From: Polytrichum commune
Lineage: Eukaryota; Streptophyta; Polytrichopsida; Polytrichales; Polytrichaceae
Direction of reading: 5' to 3'
Assembly (NCBI GenBank): GCA_950295325.1
Contig: OX485807.1
Span: forward strand, 37,356,440-37,420,439
Length of the DNA: 64,000 nt
In this document: one piece after another, positions 20,974 to 33,124 of the stretch
Layout of the letters: each line of letters begins with the position of its first letter
Numbering within the stretch: position 1 is the stretch's first letter
Notes under the pieces: model-generated
What the model was told of the DNA's origin: nothing
The model's input: only the letters and a program-made list of their open reading frames with translations
The model's database searches: none
Translations under genes and position numbers: made by a program

Positions 20974-21860
20974 TGATTTCCATTGAGTAAATAGAAAATT
21001 GACTAAGATTTCATTTTCAAAGTGAAACCACCAATAAAACATGTAATTAACTTGGAAGTCAAAAATATTACAAAAGCCTCATTAGCACTGAGGTTATAAT
21101 TTTTGTGACTTACCATTGAAAGGGTCTTTGTCGTTCTAAAATGAAACTACAATTAGTGATTTATTTTTAATATGTTAAATATTATAATATTTTAGTTAAT
21201 ACCTTTTATTGGAATTAACTCCAGTAAGTACATTTAACAATTAATTAGGATTAATTAATTTGGTAAGCATCCTTTCTGATTTAATTGGTCTTAATTAGAA
21301 TTAATCAGTATTTATTAGACTTAATTACATTCAATCACACTTAATTATTTTAAATGCATATGAAAACTTTGTGAAAGTAGAAGGTATTAACGAAAATATT
21401 TAAAAATAGAATTTAAGATATTAAAAATAAATCACTAATTGTAGTTTCATTTTAGAATGACAAAAACCCTTTCAATGGTAAGTCACAAAAATTATAACCT
21501 CACTGCTAATGAGGTTTCTGTAATATTTTTGACTTCCAAGTTAATTACATGTTTTATTGGTGGTTTCACTTTGAAAATGAAATCTTAGTCAATTTTCTAT
21601 TTACTCAATGAAAGTGAACATATGTATATTGGATTGTGGACCTTGAAGGTGAAGTGCACTCAATATGGGATTTGTGGATAAGTGGCCTTCAAGAATGCAA
21701 GCGCAATGGTTTTTTTCGAAGTCGGGCGGGCGGGCAACAATTTTCAGTCGAGTTCATAAAAGTTGGATCATCAAGATGGGCGGTTGCCTCAACCTTAATC
21801 TACCTCCCCCGAAAAGTTTGTGGGGGGGGGGGGGGACTTAACGTCCTTTGTGAGCTAGTA
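20697..21860. mobile_element. Long inverted repeat element, about 1.16 kb, arms of about 500 bp
   Basis: The left arm (20697-21205) and right arm (21381-21860) are reverse complements over nearly their whole length. Landmarks are GGACGTTAAG with CTTAACGTCC at the outside, C14 (20732-20745) with G14 (21822-21835), GGTCCACAATCCAATATA with TATATTGGATTGTGGACC, and AATAAATCACTAATTGTAG near the centre. The 175-bp core is AT-rich and full of TTAATTA. The left arm alone carries (AT)n(GT)n at 20933-20973. The shape fits a Foldback or long-TIR non-autonomous transposon. No transposase is present. Confidence 0.92.
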
Positions 21861-24169
21861 TGGGCTAAGGGTATCCCCATGCGTGATGCATGTGTTCATT
21901 TTGACTAGTAGGGTCTAACTGTAGGAGGTGCCTATGAAGGTGGTTGTGACGTGTGCATGAGTGTCTTTGACGAGGTGTATATGTTATCACAATAATAGAT
22001 ATTTCACGACATTTGGTGGAGAATTTATTCCAACATTTATTCCATACAATTGTTATGGCTCTATGGGAGGAATCGAAGCTTAACAAATCATGGGCCTCAT
22101 TCTCAAGAATAATGGCCCATTCCTCAGTTAGTTAAGGATGAAGCTTGAAACTGCCAACCATTAATGCCATTTTGAACCCTATTCTTGGCTATTCATGGCT
22201 ATTCAAAAGGGGGAGCTTCCTAGTATCTTAACTGTGAACTCCTAATGTCGCGCAAGACCATAATGTGTGGTCTTGCGTTCGGGTGTAGTACCCCATTAGT
22301 ACTAGTTGGAAGTCCTTTTTGAGAAGAGAATGTTTTGGGGGGAGTGGTGCAAGGTAACTTCATAATGAGTTTTGAAAAGTGGATTTGGATTTTCCATATT
22401 ATTTATGGTTCTTCGTTTAGGTCATGGCCAACCCTCCAACTGGTGAACAATTTTCTCAATAAAATCGTAAAGTTATTGACTTCCAACCCTCAAATTGTGT
22501 TTATTTACAAAGAAGAGTTGTGGGAATACTTTTCTCTATGCACAAAAAAGTTAAGAAGATTCAATTATCTAGATATTATCATTTTAAGATTTAAACTTGA
22601 ATATTTTATAAGAAATGGTCATTATATTAGTTTTGTTTCAAATTTGGTATGTGCATCACCAATATGAGTTTGTATATACAACAAAAGATAGATATGGAAT
22701 ATCCACTTTGATGAACTAAATAACAAGTTTTCAATTTCTTTAGTAATGTTATTCACCCTCTACACATAAGATCATACACTTTCTCACATTTCAAAACAAG
22801 CCACAGGTCTTCATAAGATGAATATTTGTACAAGACATCCATGTAAACTTATGTCATCTTCATTTTATGAAGTTCTTCTTAAGTTTTTGGTTTAAAATGC
22901 CTACACGAAGCTCAACCACCTAGATGTGTTCTTCAACTAGTGTCCACTATTTTCCTTGATGAATGTTTCATAAACCAAGCTTGCAGATCTTACTTTATAA
23001 CTAACCTTATAAATACATACAACCCTAAGGATAAGAAGAGTTAAACACTACTAGAGCGTGAATTTCACATTGTTCCTCTAATACTTTGTGAAAAAAAAAT
23101 CTTTTACATATCATAGTGAACATTTCAATGAAACCAAGCATCTAACCTTCACCTCCTTTGACAAAACTACAAACTAGGTTCTATTTGCAGATTCAAACAG
23201 AACTGCACATAAACCAAGGCAGTGATACCGTGTGATTGCCACAGAAATTGCATGGATTATGTCAGCTTTGTACCACAAGGAACTCCCTGTGAGCAGCAAC
23301 TGTGTCAAGGGACCAATTGGAACCGAGCCGATGACGATTGAGCAGATCACCACTCTTCCTTGGACAGAGTCTAAACACGATGCAAAGTGATAAGTTGATG
23401 ACTTTTTCGGCCGAAACTTGCTAAGATGTAAGAAACTGTTCTAAACTGATCATATCCTCTTTCTCACCCTCTAATCTTCATGTAATCCGTAAGCCAAGCA
23501 ACTGTGAGCATTATGTGTTCCTCGTGCTTGTCACAATGACTTTTATGGCTGGGCACAAGCTTGGTAAGCTACTGGTTTCTCAGGTTTCTGGGAAAGAAAT
23601 GGAATTCACTCCTAAATAATCAGCCATGGAGGAGCCACCCAGGTGATCGTTGCTGTATCAAACAGAGTATGAGATGCTTGACTACTAGATAGGATCCATT
23701 CACTTGGATTGTTTTGCGTCAGCATACATTTGCCTGTACGAAAGAAACCGCATGTACTGTCATGCAGGAAACGCATACAAAGAAATCGTCATCATGTTAT
23801 AACTAAATATATGAGCCCTGTTCTGATGCATTGGGTAAGGGTGCCACGGTGGATTACTTAGCTCGCTTGTCCAACGTTTTGATTGGCGGAAGGGGTGTTT
23901 AGTTGTGCGGCCCAGCCAACATGGCAGCCACGCCAGATGGGAAGTCTTGGTCGTTGGTGCTGCAGTCATCCGGTTACACTGCATATGACAGCCCATTGTT
24001 GTTCACAGACAATGAACATTGTCTCCCATGTTGGGCTTCTTGTTGGTGGCGGAGCTCTCTTGGAGGTAAATGTAGAGTACTGCAATTTGATCATGCTCTG
24101 CCGAAGCTCATCGTAGAGTATTGCACATTGATCGTTTCCTCTGAATTGTATTCCTCTTAAGTAGTGCTC
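21861..24169. other. Stretch without recognisable genes
   Basis: A perfect hairpin CGCAAGACCA-N7-TGGTCTTGCG lies at 22251-22277. A CACTACTAGAG word at 23046 resembles a CACTA-type end but no partner was found. Frames at 23760-24172 overlap each other on both strands and carry no domain. Confidence 0.55.
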
Positions 24170-24177
24170 CATGGCCC

Positions 24178-24840
24178 TTAGGATGCATTCTCTTGCGTGG
24201 TTTCAAGCGCAAGAGCGACACCGCGCATGTGTAAAGTAATTTGAAGTGTCAATCACAATTGCGGTGGGAGGCATGGATATTGCCATGACACTACTTGAGA
24301 ATATTAGGAAATTTATCGAGGAATAATGTATATATTGCCAGATAGTGTTCTGTAGAGAGGGGTGGGACGTTGACCCACAAGCATTTTCAGATGGTGGTCA
24401 AGGGGAATTTTACTAGTCTTGTTGTCTTGAACGAAAAAAACCAAATTTGTTTGGGGTGGGATGTGAGTCCTCCAATGGATCATGTCGCGTCTTGCAAGAA
24501 GTTGAGGGACAAGGGTTTGCATACCTTCTTGGGCATGGTGGGATATTGTTTGAAGGACAGTGGCAACGAGCATTTTGAGTTTGTGCATCATAATGTTTCA
24601 GTAGAGGACATGAATGATGATAAAATGGAATACGACAAGTTTAAGAAGGCCGGTTAAAAAATTTGGTCCCAGAGGAATGCTGGTCTATCACACGGTTATG
24701 CGCTGCACAGTGGCAGCCACAACCGCGGGGATGTTTAAACAACACAACCGGTGGCTAATAGCATCAAGTCCCATGTACATTCACGTGAGGGGACTCGGGG
24801 ATGTTAACTGTGAGGAGGTCTTGGGAGGACTAGGTTTTGT
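24178..24840 (+). pseudogene. HUH-endonuclease Rep remnant, Replitron-like
   Basis: From 24182 one frame reads WFQAQERHRACVK, a stop, then FEVSITIAVGGMDIAMTL; after a shift near 24350 it continues VERGGTLTHKHFQMVVKG and KGLHTFLGMVGYCLKDSG, then EHFEFVHHNVSVEDMN to 24656. HKH (24376-24384) sits where Rep enzymes have the metal-binding H-x-H motif, and YCLK (24543-24554) fits the YxxK motif with the catalytic tyrosine. This order and the ERGG...H.H spacing resemble Rep-type HUH proteins described for Replitrons, which move by rolling-circle-like single-strand transfer. At least two stops and one shift make it dead. The assignment comes from remembered family features, not a search; Helitron Rep is less likely because its motif has two tyrosines. 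Confidence 0.55.
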
Positions 24841-26320
24841 GAACGTTTTTTTGGAAATAAATAAAGTGAGCCTTTGGGGTGCCTTTTCTGATGTGTCATT
24901 TTCTGTGTGGGCTTCCCCCACCCCTTTTTTTATTGATAGAACTACAAAATATACCAACCTATATAACAACCTATACTAGGTGTACCTTTGAAGGCTTGAG
25001 ATTGGTGGAAGCAGCGATTACTTTGCATCAGCCTCTGAATACTATCCTCTCCTTTTACCTTCCTGCGTGAGTACAACATAACAAACACTCCATACTGTCA
25101 AAAGACTTTCATACATCTACTGCCCATGAAGGCATTGGGTGTAACATCCCCCAGCACACACTTGGACCTAAGTTCAGTTTGGACAAAAGAAATGTTACTA
25201 ATGGGCCCACAAAGCATGCGTAGATGGAACCCGATCCACAGATTTCAGCCTCAAGTCATTCAGATAGTCAGCTGTGCCATACTGATAGAACACCCTCTGG
25301 CTGCAAATTCTGAAGTCATCACAACGATAAATGTACTGAGAACAGACACATGTGGAGTGCCACCCGATCTCCATGCAATCTAGTCGCCTCAATGTGACCA
25401 GCAAATCCCCGGTTGGACATTCACAATCAATTCATGTTAACAGTAAACTATACAAGATAAGAAAGGCATTTGAGAGAAGGTAATCTAAATGTTAATGTTC
25501 GTCCCTGTGATTTACATAAGTCCTAAGAAAGGTAGGAAAATCAGCATAAATGGGCCATCCAACCCATCAAAGTCCCAGAGTCAAATTACACATGTATGCA
25601 AAAATATGGCTTCTATGTCTCTTTTTTGTACAGAACCTAATCCACGGATTACCAGAGAACAGCTTCAATGAAGTCAAACATGCCCATGGTGGCGGGTCAT
25701 GAAGTTCTCTCCAAAGCCTTAAGTACCTAATATTCTTGTATCTCAAAAACTCGTGCAAGGAATTGACAACCCCCTTAGATACTATAAATGCAACAACAAC
25801 TGCTGTCCACTTCATATGACTTCTTGATTTACCTTCTTCACACTAGTTTTTCACACTTGTAAAGAGCATCCAATTCACGTACTGTTGTCATTGCCTATTG
25901 CATCGCCAGGTCGACGTTGAGTCACAAAATGGCCAGTCTCCCTGAAATTGTGATTCTGCCCAGCATCAAGCCAATAGCTTGAGTGGTTGTGACATCACCA
26001 CCTTGCAGGTGCTGTAAATTTCATTCTCCACCAATCCATGCTAGTATTATAGTATTACCCACTATGGTCCACCCTATCATTGTGGGGTCATCATAAAAGT
26101 TGTGGGTACCAAGGGACTCGACGAGCCTAGAAGGGGAGGAACAATGGCGATCAAGGTGCCCCCTTACGGCCATTAGAAAGAGTCCACCTCTTCATTGAGG
26201 CAGAAGAAAACCGAGGGCGAAGAAGAGAGTGTTTAATCATGCTAGTGTTGGCAAAAGTAGGCGTTATCCTTTGACTCTGCTCTTGTATAGTCTGTCTCTT
26301 TTGTGAGACCTTGCCCCCGG
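24841..26320. other. Stretch without recognisable genes, downstream of the HAD gene
   Basis: Frames at 25126-25383 and 25567-25815 have no recognised domain. The part 26240-26320 is the presumed 3' untranslated region of the HAD gene; no clear AATAAA was seen close to its stop. Confidence 0.5.
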
Positions 26321-29043
26321 TCATACAGCGATTTCTGCCTCTTCGTGCAAAAATGAAATGTATCTCTGAGCCTGTACAAGGTCCGGAAGCACAGGAACAC
26401 CAGCCTCTTTGGCAGCCCTAGCTTCAGAAGTTTGGAATCTGTCAAGGAGTAATGCGTGCATGCCAAGTCCTCTAGCAGGTAGATAGTCCTTCAGGAGGCT
26501 GTCTCCAATGTGGAGAGCTTGCTCAGGCTGAAACCCACCTGCTTCCTTCAAGGCAATCTCAAAAATCCTGGGGTCGGGTTTCTCAACTCCAATGATGCCT
26601 GAGAACACTCCGAAATCCCATTCCGATCCCTGCGTTTCGTTTCAAGGACAAACAGGAATTAGACACATAAGGCAAAGAACCAATCTCAGGATGGCAACTC
26701 TCCCTATTAGACCGGTTGTTTCTGAATCACTTCTGTTGCTTCTAATGTGTTATGATTTATTACAACACAAAGAGTCAGAGCAACATGCTTGGAGAGAGGG
26801 CATTGAGAAATATGCATTGATACCATTTGTGTCTGAATTAGAAAATGTTTGCAATTTCAGATATCCATATTAGAATCACTTGATTGCAATTTTTCTAAAG
26901 CCGGGGTCACCATCCAGACACCCTAGATATTTCCTTGCACTTCTAAGAAAAATTATAAATTTTCACAAGAGTCCACATTCAGTATCCCAAGTTGCAAAGA
27001 ATGTACCCAAGATCTCTAAGGTATGTGGCACTACTTTGGGCACTTCCAACTCCACATGCATTTATGGCCGTTGGATGGGATCGGTACTTGTGTCATCTCA
27101 TTAGCAATTGTGAATCACGAAGATTGTCATTTCAAGTATTGGAATCAGAGTTTCACGAGATGCAAAACTTATAAGTCCAGGTCAAAGTGAAGATTCTCTT
27201 TCTCCTTAAGTGATCACATAGACCCTCGCCAATGTAAAAATAAATTGAACTTGAAATGATGTCTATAATGTGAGCACGTAGTCCAATATCATCGTAACAC
27301 ATGTCACCTTGGAGTCAGTTCTTAACTACAAGGGTTGCCATATACCAGTCAATTATAGGTTTCCAATTGTCAAGAAGAATGACCACATGAGGCCCACACA
27401 CCTTATCTCTTGACCTTACTGTACGCAGACATAACAAAGCAGAGAGTGAAGGAGGCAAGAACATGAGCAAATAAGTACCTGATTAAGGCCAAGAGTTGGC
27501 AATATGACATCCCGATATCTATACTCAGCATTGCTCACAACCCCAACGACGATGCCTTGCTTCCGCGCCCACCTTAAAAATGGCTGTGCATCAGGGTAAA
27601 TAATATATGGTGCAGCTGACCCAAACATGCCATAGATTCGTCGAAACACCTGGTCAAATGTTTTGGCATCATAATCGTAACCCGCCTTCACAAATACCAA
27701 AGTTACCCCTTTAGTATTCAAATTGATTCATTCGACCAAACAGCGGTGAGGAGACTAAAGCTTGTTTCCTGGTCAAAACTAGTTCAAATGGACTGAAGGT
27801 GCTAGAAAGATCACATATAACCTAGCCTCCATATCCCAGCATAAAAACATTGCAAATCAATGGAAACTATCTTTTTTTGGTTGATGATATATGTTTTAAT
27901 AGGTTTTCTGCTCTTGATGCCACAGAAATTAGTACAGCTTTATACTTTTATGATAGAGCTTTACACTTTTGCATTGTGTCGCAAGGAATGAAAAGCTTGA
28001 AAGTACTATTCAATTTCATATCCAGCTGCCTGCGTACCTTAAATCCATTAAAGTATCGATCATGTTATCAGCAGTGACGATTCCAAAATTACAGAAGTGT
28101 CGCATAATATAGAAGCAAACCTGGGGATAATCTAGTGAAGGGAGTAAGGTGGGACACTCGATCAATCCATTCTCAGCTGAAACGATCAGCAATTTTTTGG
28201 AACACTGGTCTTGAGTGACAAGAGAGTTGCCTATGAAGTCAATTGAATTTAATTACAATGCAAATAATTTTCAGTATCACCTTTTGTAAACCCCAGTCAA
28301 ATCAATATTGGCACCCAAATTTTTTAAATGCATGGCAACTTCCATGTCAGGCAACTCAGGTAGACAACCCTTTTTCGGTTTATTTTCTTAGAGGACACCA
28401 ATATTTAAGTGGTTTGTGGTTTGGTGTAGCTCCAAGAATAGATAACAAAAAAACATGTGTTTAGAAGAGATTTAACTGCCTGCTCAAAATATGATATGCA
28501 TTCTAAGCTCAATAGTCAACATATTTGGGGGGACATATATGACCATTTAATAAAATCTTCGCTTTGATAATGAACAAGATATTCATGTGAGCTTCAAAAA
28601 ATATGAGAAACGTGGCTACAGCCTCAATTTAGTTTTGCTAACCATCTTATACTGATCACATCTTTCATATCTTGGAAGAAGAGGGCTAGTCGAAAAAAGC
28701 AACCATTCAAGACCTACCTACCTTAATAACCATGGTGAGAAGGGTTTAAACGTACCTCGCTAAATGAGTTGCGCACACATCTCTGCCACCACTCCACATT
28801 TGGCATATTGGCCTCCCGACCAAAGCATGGGAACTTAGTCGCCATTTCCTTATACGCAATCTTGAACCCCTGGTGCATGCGGTCATAATCAGGGCACGGG
28901 AGACCCACCGCCTTGGCCGCCATACAGTAATAGTCCCCCAATAACCCTTTGTATGCTATCAATGTTCCAGTCACATCTACTGTAATGCATTTCAACTCTT
29001 GGAGCGCAAGAGGTGGCACTCTCCGCATCAGTGGCTGTGCCAT
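26321..29043 (-). CDS. HAD-superfamily hydrolase (HDHD3-like), three exons, 267 aa
   Basis: Exons 29043-28756 (96 codons), 27685-27479 (69) and 26629-26321 (102 plus stop) join in phase 0 with GT/AG introns of 1070 and 849 bp. HAD motifs are present in order: motif I ITVDVTGTL (nucleophile Asp, with Thr where most members have Asp two residues on), motif II VVSNAEYR (Ser), motif III GVEKPDPRIF (Lys) and motif IV HIGDSLLKDY (acidic pair). The region from AGYDYDAKTF through the FGSAAPY motif is typical of the plant HDHD3-like group (Arabidopsis At2g41250 type). Substrate is unknown; the family mostly removes phosphate from small molecules. The DVTGT variant is seen in this subfamily, so the enzyme need not be dead. 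The start is the first Met of an open exon; an upstream noncoding exon or a longer N-terminus cannot be excluded. Both introns carry dispersed repeats. Confidence 0.93.
26690..27070 (+). repeat. Dispersed repeat R4, copy in intron 2 of the HAD gene
   Basis: GGCAACTCTCCCT, GAGAGGGCATTG, GATACCATTTGTGTCT, TCACCATCCAGACACC and CCAAGTTGCAAAGAATGT are shared in order with 47905-48330 in the same orientation. Family is unknown. Confidence 0.75.
28370..28650 (+). repeat. Dispersed repeat R5, copy in intron 1 of the HAD gene
   Basis: GACACCAATATT.AAGTGGT, GCTCAATAGTCAACAT and CAAGATATTCATGTGAGCT are shared with 29930-30110, 30120-30375 and 55430-55620. All four copies have the same orientation. Confidence 0.75.
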
Positions 29044-31900
29044 GGCTGCCCCAATGGCTACCTCCCACGTGGACCACTTCTTGACCTATCTTAGTTGCCA
29101 AACACTGCAATCTGCTTCCAACAACAGCTTCAGAATCCAAATCCAAAAGTCTAGAAATTGCTTGCATTCGCCTGTGTAATATTCCTATGGACACATATCA
29201 ACAAGGTACCCCAATTACCAGGATTTCCACTTTTGAAAAACTTTACCTCCCCAAGCACACAACAGGTTCAATATGAGAAGAAGCTTCACATTATGTATGA
29301 ACAAGAAATTCCATCAACTTCAATGCAGGAGAACAAAATTATCGACAAAATGGTTTTTCATTGTAAACAGATAAGATTTCATGCGTCTCAAGCAGCCACG
29401 AATCCACCGATACTAGCTTTCCCTAGACATAGAAATGCTGTGGCTTCTTGGCAATATTCTCATGTAACCTAATCGTATGAAACCTATTCAGGTGTAAACT
29501 TTAAAATGTGAACGAGACATGTGTGCTCGATTCACAAACAACAATCCAGAAGTTTTTGATTCAACATAGTGAATGCTAGAGATATTTCATGATTTACAAA
29601 CAGAATGATTTACATTCTATTCATGTTTTATGGGTCTCGAACAGCCAAGAAATCACCACTGCAGCAAGCTAGCTTTCCCTAGAACTAGAAATGCTCTTGC
29701 TTCTCGGCAATGTTCTCATTTAGCCAGAAAGTAAAAAATCTCAGGTGTAAATTAACTGCTATTCGTGGATGACTTCTCAAATTGCACAGAATTTCAATAA
29801 TTTCAGTAAAACTCACAGTAATTAGAAAGTAGAAGAGACACACGCACTCAACTAACAGACAACGATCCACAAGTTCAACACAGGGTATGTGGGCCTTATG
29901 TGGTCACTCTCTTCCTGGACACCTTTATTTGAGTGGTATATGGCAAGACTTGTACTTAAGATTGGACATCAATATTACACTTTTTAACGTGAGATTGAAG
30001 TATGTGCTCAAAATATGTGTACACCATTATAGGTTCAATAGTTAACACAATTGGGAGGGCCTATGAAATCACTTAAGAAATAAGAGAATCTTTACACTCT
30101 TCGACCTAATCTGGTTAGGTATCTGAAACGGACACCTATATTAGAGTGGTGCGTGATCAGGTATGGATCTAAGGACAGACACCAAAAAGACATATGTTGG
30201 ACTACGTGCTCAATAATTTGTTAACCATTCTAGGCTCAATAATCAACATGATAGTTGGACTTGTATGATCATTTAATGAGCTCCGGAACAAGATACTCAT
30301 ATGAGCTCCAATAAAATTTAAGGAAAATGGCTCTGGGCACAATTTGGATTGCTAATCATCTTGCACTAGTTTCTTGTTCCATATCCTACGACAAGTGGGT
30401 GCAGAGATAAAACTGTCCATTTGAGACCCGCTTGCCTTACCCAAGAAAATTGAATGGATTCAAGGTAAGACACCTATCCACAATCCAGTCCAACACTTTA
30501 CCGAAATCACTATTCCTGAGATGACTTCTCAATTTGTACAGAATTGCAAATACATTACATATTGCAACAGCACAGTTTGCGGCCACTTCAGTACCTATAA
30601 ACCTTGAGCTGTTCCCCTGACTTGACAATTAGGTCTCAATTTCTCTTCCGTATAAATTTGTATCATGACTTTCATGTTGACGGAATACATCGACACTGCT
30701 ACTGCACTACAACTACACTACAACTACACTACACTAACAGTAACTTACACTGCAAGAAATGAGGTTAAAACAGAGACTGACACAAAACTATTCACCTGAC
30801 GAAACAGTTGTGATTGCTCACTGCCCAAGACATCGACGAAGCAATCAAAATATTCGAGACCTACTTACATAGGCAGCCCTGAAATTGTTCCCGCCAACAG
30901 AACACTCCCCAGTACACAGATACCATAGAGTGCTTCCTGCTTCGGCTTTTATTAAGTATTTGTTCTTGACACTTTACCACATGGCAGTCTTAGATTGCTC
31001 CAGACCCTCTAATCCCGCATGGAAATTATAATTCGAGATCAAATGATGAACCAGGAAGCATCTTATGGTAACAGAAACATACTTACACCAAAAAACCACC
31101 ACCTGGCACCCACTCAAAAACAAAGAGAGCAATGGAAAGAGCACAGTAGTACCTAATGCAGGAAGCTGACAGGCTGAATGAAGGCCCAAAAACAATCCTC
31201 CGCCACAAAATAACCACTAGTTACTAAATCATTTCCCAAAAATCGCATCACCCTGCAAATTGCTTCCTGCAAATGCTCCAAACCTCCGAATGCTACACCA
31301 TCCCCTCAAGCTTCCATATATCGGCAACTGAACACTTGACCCTCAGATTGCGAAACCTGCAAATTGCAAAATTTATCCCACAAACTTGAGAAGACAATTT
31401 CTATATGAATCTGAGCGCCATTGTGAATCGTCATCTCTTCCTTCCTCTTCTTCTTCTTCTGTCGATTCAGCGACGAGTGTGTGTTGAGGAATCAGCAAGT
31501 CACAAGGTAGAGTGCAGTAGTACTCTCTGAGTCCGGCCCCGGCCGGCAAATCACAGGTCCCGTCATTTTTCCAAAGGCGGGGGGCGGGATGGGGTTCGCA
31601 TGGGCTTCCCGGCCCGTGATCTTATCCTTGATGTGGATGACGGCGGCTGACGAGGCGAGGTGGGGTTCATCCATCGACATTTTTTCTGTTCCAAGGTCCT
31701 TGGTTTGTTTTGTTCAATTTTAGAGCCATTGTATAAAAATCTCCACAACTATTGGACGTGGGTTAAAGTGGCTAGGATGAACTTTTATTATGTGTCCTCA
31801 CATTTTGGAGCCACATCTATGAGGCTAGGGCTTCGTGGAGTTTACGTAAACTCATCCGTCGTGAATTAAAGGGATCGAAGACAGGTGAAACCCAAGCCCC
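29044..31900. other. Upstream region of the HAD gene with R5 repeats; no further gene seen
   Basis: Contains the presumed promoter and 5' leader of the minus-strand HAD gene, which I could not delimit. Two R5 copies lie at 29930-30110 and 30120-30375. A (CACTACAACTA)n-type run is at 30700-30738. A (TTC)n tract at 31436-31460 would be a GA-rich leader in the gene's sense, a common feature of plant 5' ends, but that is speculative. Confidence 0.5.
29930..30375 (+). repeat. Dispersed repeat R5, two adjacent copies
   Basis: The first copy (29930-30110) holds GTGCTCAAAATATGTG and TTCAATAGTTAACAC. The second (30120-30375) holds GACACCTATATTAGAGTGGT, GCTCAATAATCAACATG and CAAGATACTCATATGAGCTCC. They match the copy in HAD intron 1 and the one at 55430. 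Confidence 0.7.
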
Positions 31901-32100
31901 CTATAGGTTGAGAGGGCCTTTTCGCATGGCCTGAAGATGCTCGAAAGTTATGGCCCAAGCAATTCCAATGAAAGTGGCATGCTTTGCGATATGAAAAAAG
32001 TAACCATCTCCAATAATGATAAAAGTGGGTTTCCATTGGAGTTTGGGTTCATGAAACTTGGGGTCTAAACAAGTGTTGGTTTGGTGTATACATGTAGGCC

Positions 32101-32169
32101 ACCCACACATACTGGTGGATGGGCAGCAATGAATGGGCGAACTCCGTTCACTGCCACCAGTAAGTGTGG
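32101..32169. repeat. Imperfect inverted repeat CCCACACATACTGGTGG
   Basis: CCCACACATACTGGTGG (32102-32118) pairs with CCACCAGTAAGTGTGGG (32154-32170) with one or two mismatches around a loop of about 35 nt. A related word, CACCAGCAAGTGTGGGGA, is at 32762. Probably an old MITE. Confidence 0.6.
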
Positions 32170-32205
32170 GCAAGAACCAGGGAGAACCGGTGGTTAGTTC
32201 CACAT

Positions 32206-32450
32206 GAACTGGTTGATTTTGAGAAATAACCCACTTGCAGTTCAAGACTTCAGGAGAATTTGGTACCTAAAGTTACAAAGACGAACTGGTTGATTTTGAG
32301 AAATGACCCGATTGAAGTTCAAGACTTCACGAGAATTTGGTATCTAAAGTTACAAAGATGAACCAATGAGTTTGAGGAATAACCCAGTTGAAGTTCGAGA
32401 CTTCACGACAATTTTGTACCTTAAGTTACAAAGATGAACCGATTGCGTAA
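32206..32450. repeat. Tandem repeat of R7, unit 77 bp, 3.2 copies
   Basis: GAAC(T/C) starts recur at 32206, 32283, 32360 and 32436, spacing 77, 77 and 76. Each unit holds TTTGAG(A)AATAACCC, AAGTTCAAGACTTCA.GAGAATTT and AAGTTACAAAGA. The unit is part of the dispersed R7 repeat, here amplified locally. Confidence 0.9.
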
Positions 32451-33124
32451 TTCCACATAGTAAGATTTGCCTAAATGTCATATTCAATGTAGTTATAAAG
32501 ATATATGAATTCGTGGCCATTCTGTAAACTCACTCATTGCGAAAGTGAAAACATAGTGAATTATCTCGCTTGAAACTATCCAAAAGTACGGAATTACCTC
32601 GCTCGAGATTATCATATAGCACGAAAGTATCCGGCGTGTGAATTTACCGATCGGAGCAGCGAACGAGCGAAGTGGCAAGACCAATGCGACCAGTCGCTGC
32701 CACTACTAGAAAGTTAATAAAAAGTGTGACCCTATTGGTGGGAGCCGGCGACTGACCTCACCACCAGCAAGTGTGGGGAGGCTAATAGTATCGATAACCA
32801 ACATCAATAATGGCATCAAAAAACTTATCTATAGGTAGTAAAATTGTATCATCATTATTATTATTCAAATATTGACATTTGAAACCCTCCCGAACTCACT
32901 AAAAACTCACATTGGTGGCTTCATTTTGGATGGGGCTTGTATTGTTCGATTTAATGTAAACCCTAGGCATACTTGGCCTGACAAACATGTCACACTGCAA
33001 AATTAAACCCAATAATAGAAAATCATACCAAACACAATATTATTTCATCTCAATTTTTCATCCACATAGGCAAAATGTTTCCTCCGTCCACTCCTAGCTA
33101 ATATCCAATCCTAACTAAGAATCA
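32451..33124. other. Stretch without recognisable genes
   Basis: CACTACTAGAAAGTT at 32701 resembles the ends of CACTA elements but no matching partner was found. (ATT)n at 32852-32864. Confidence 0.5.

Noticed and set aside
22251-22277. CGCAAGACCA hairpin as a transcription terminator
   Set aside because: Bacterial-type terminators are not expected in plant nuclear DNA and no gene ends there.
32701-32720. CACTACTAGAAAGTT as a CACTA transposon end
   Set aside because: No inverted partner or 3-bp target duplication was found within the neighbouring sequence.
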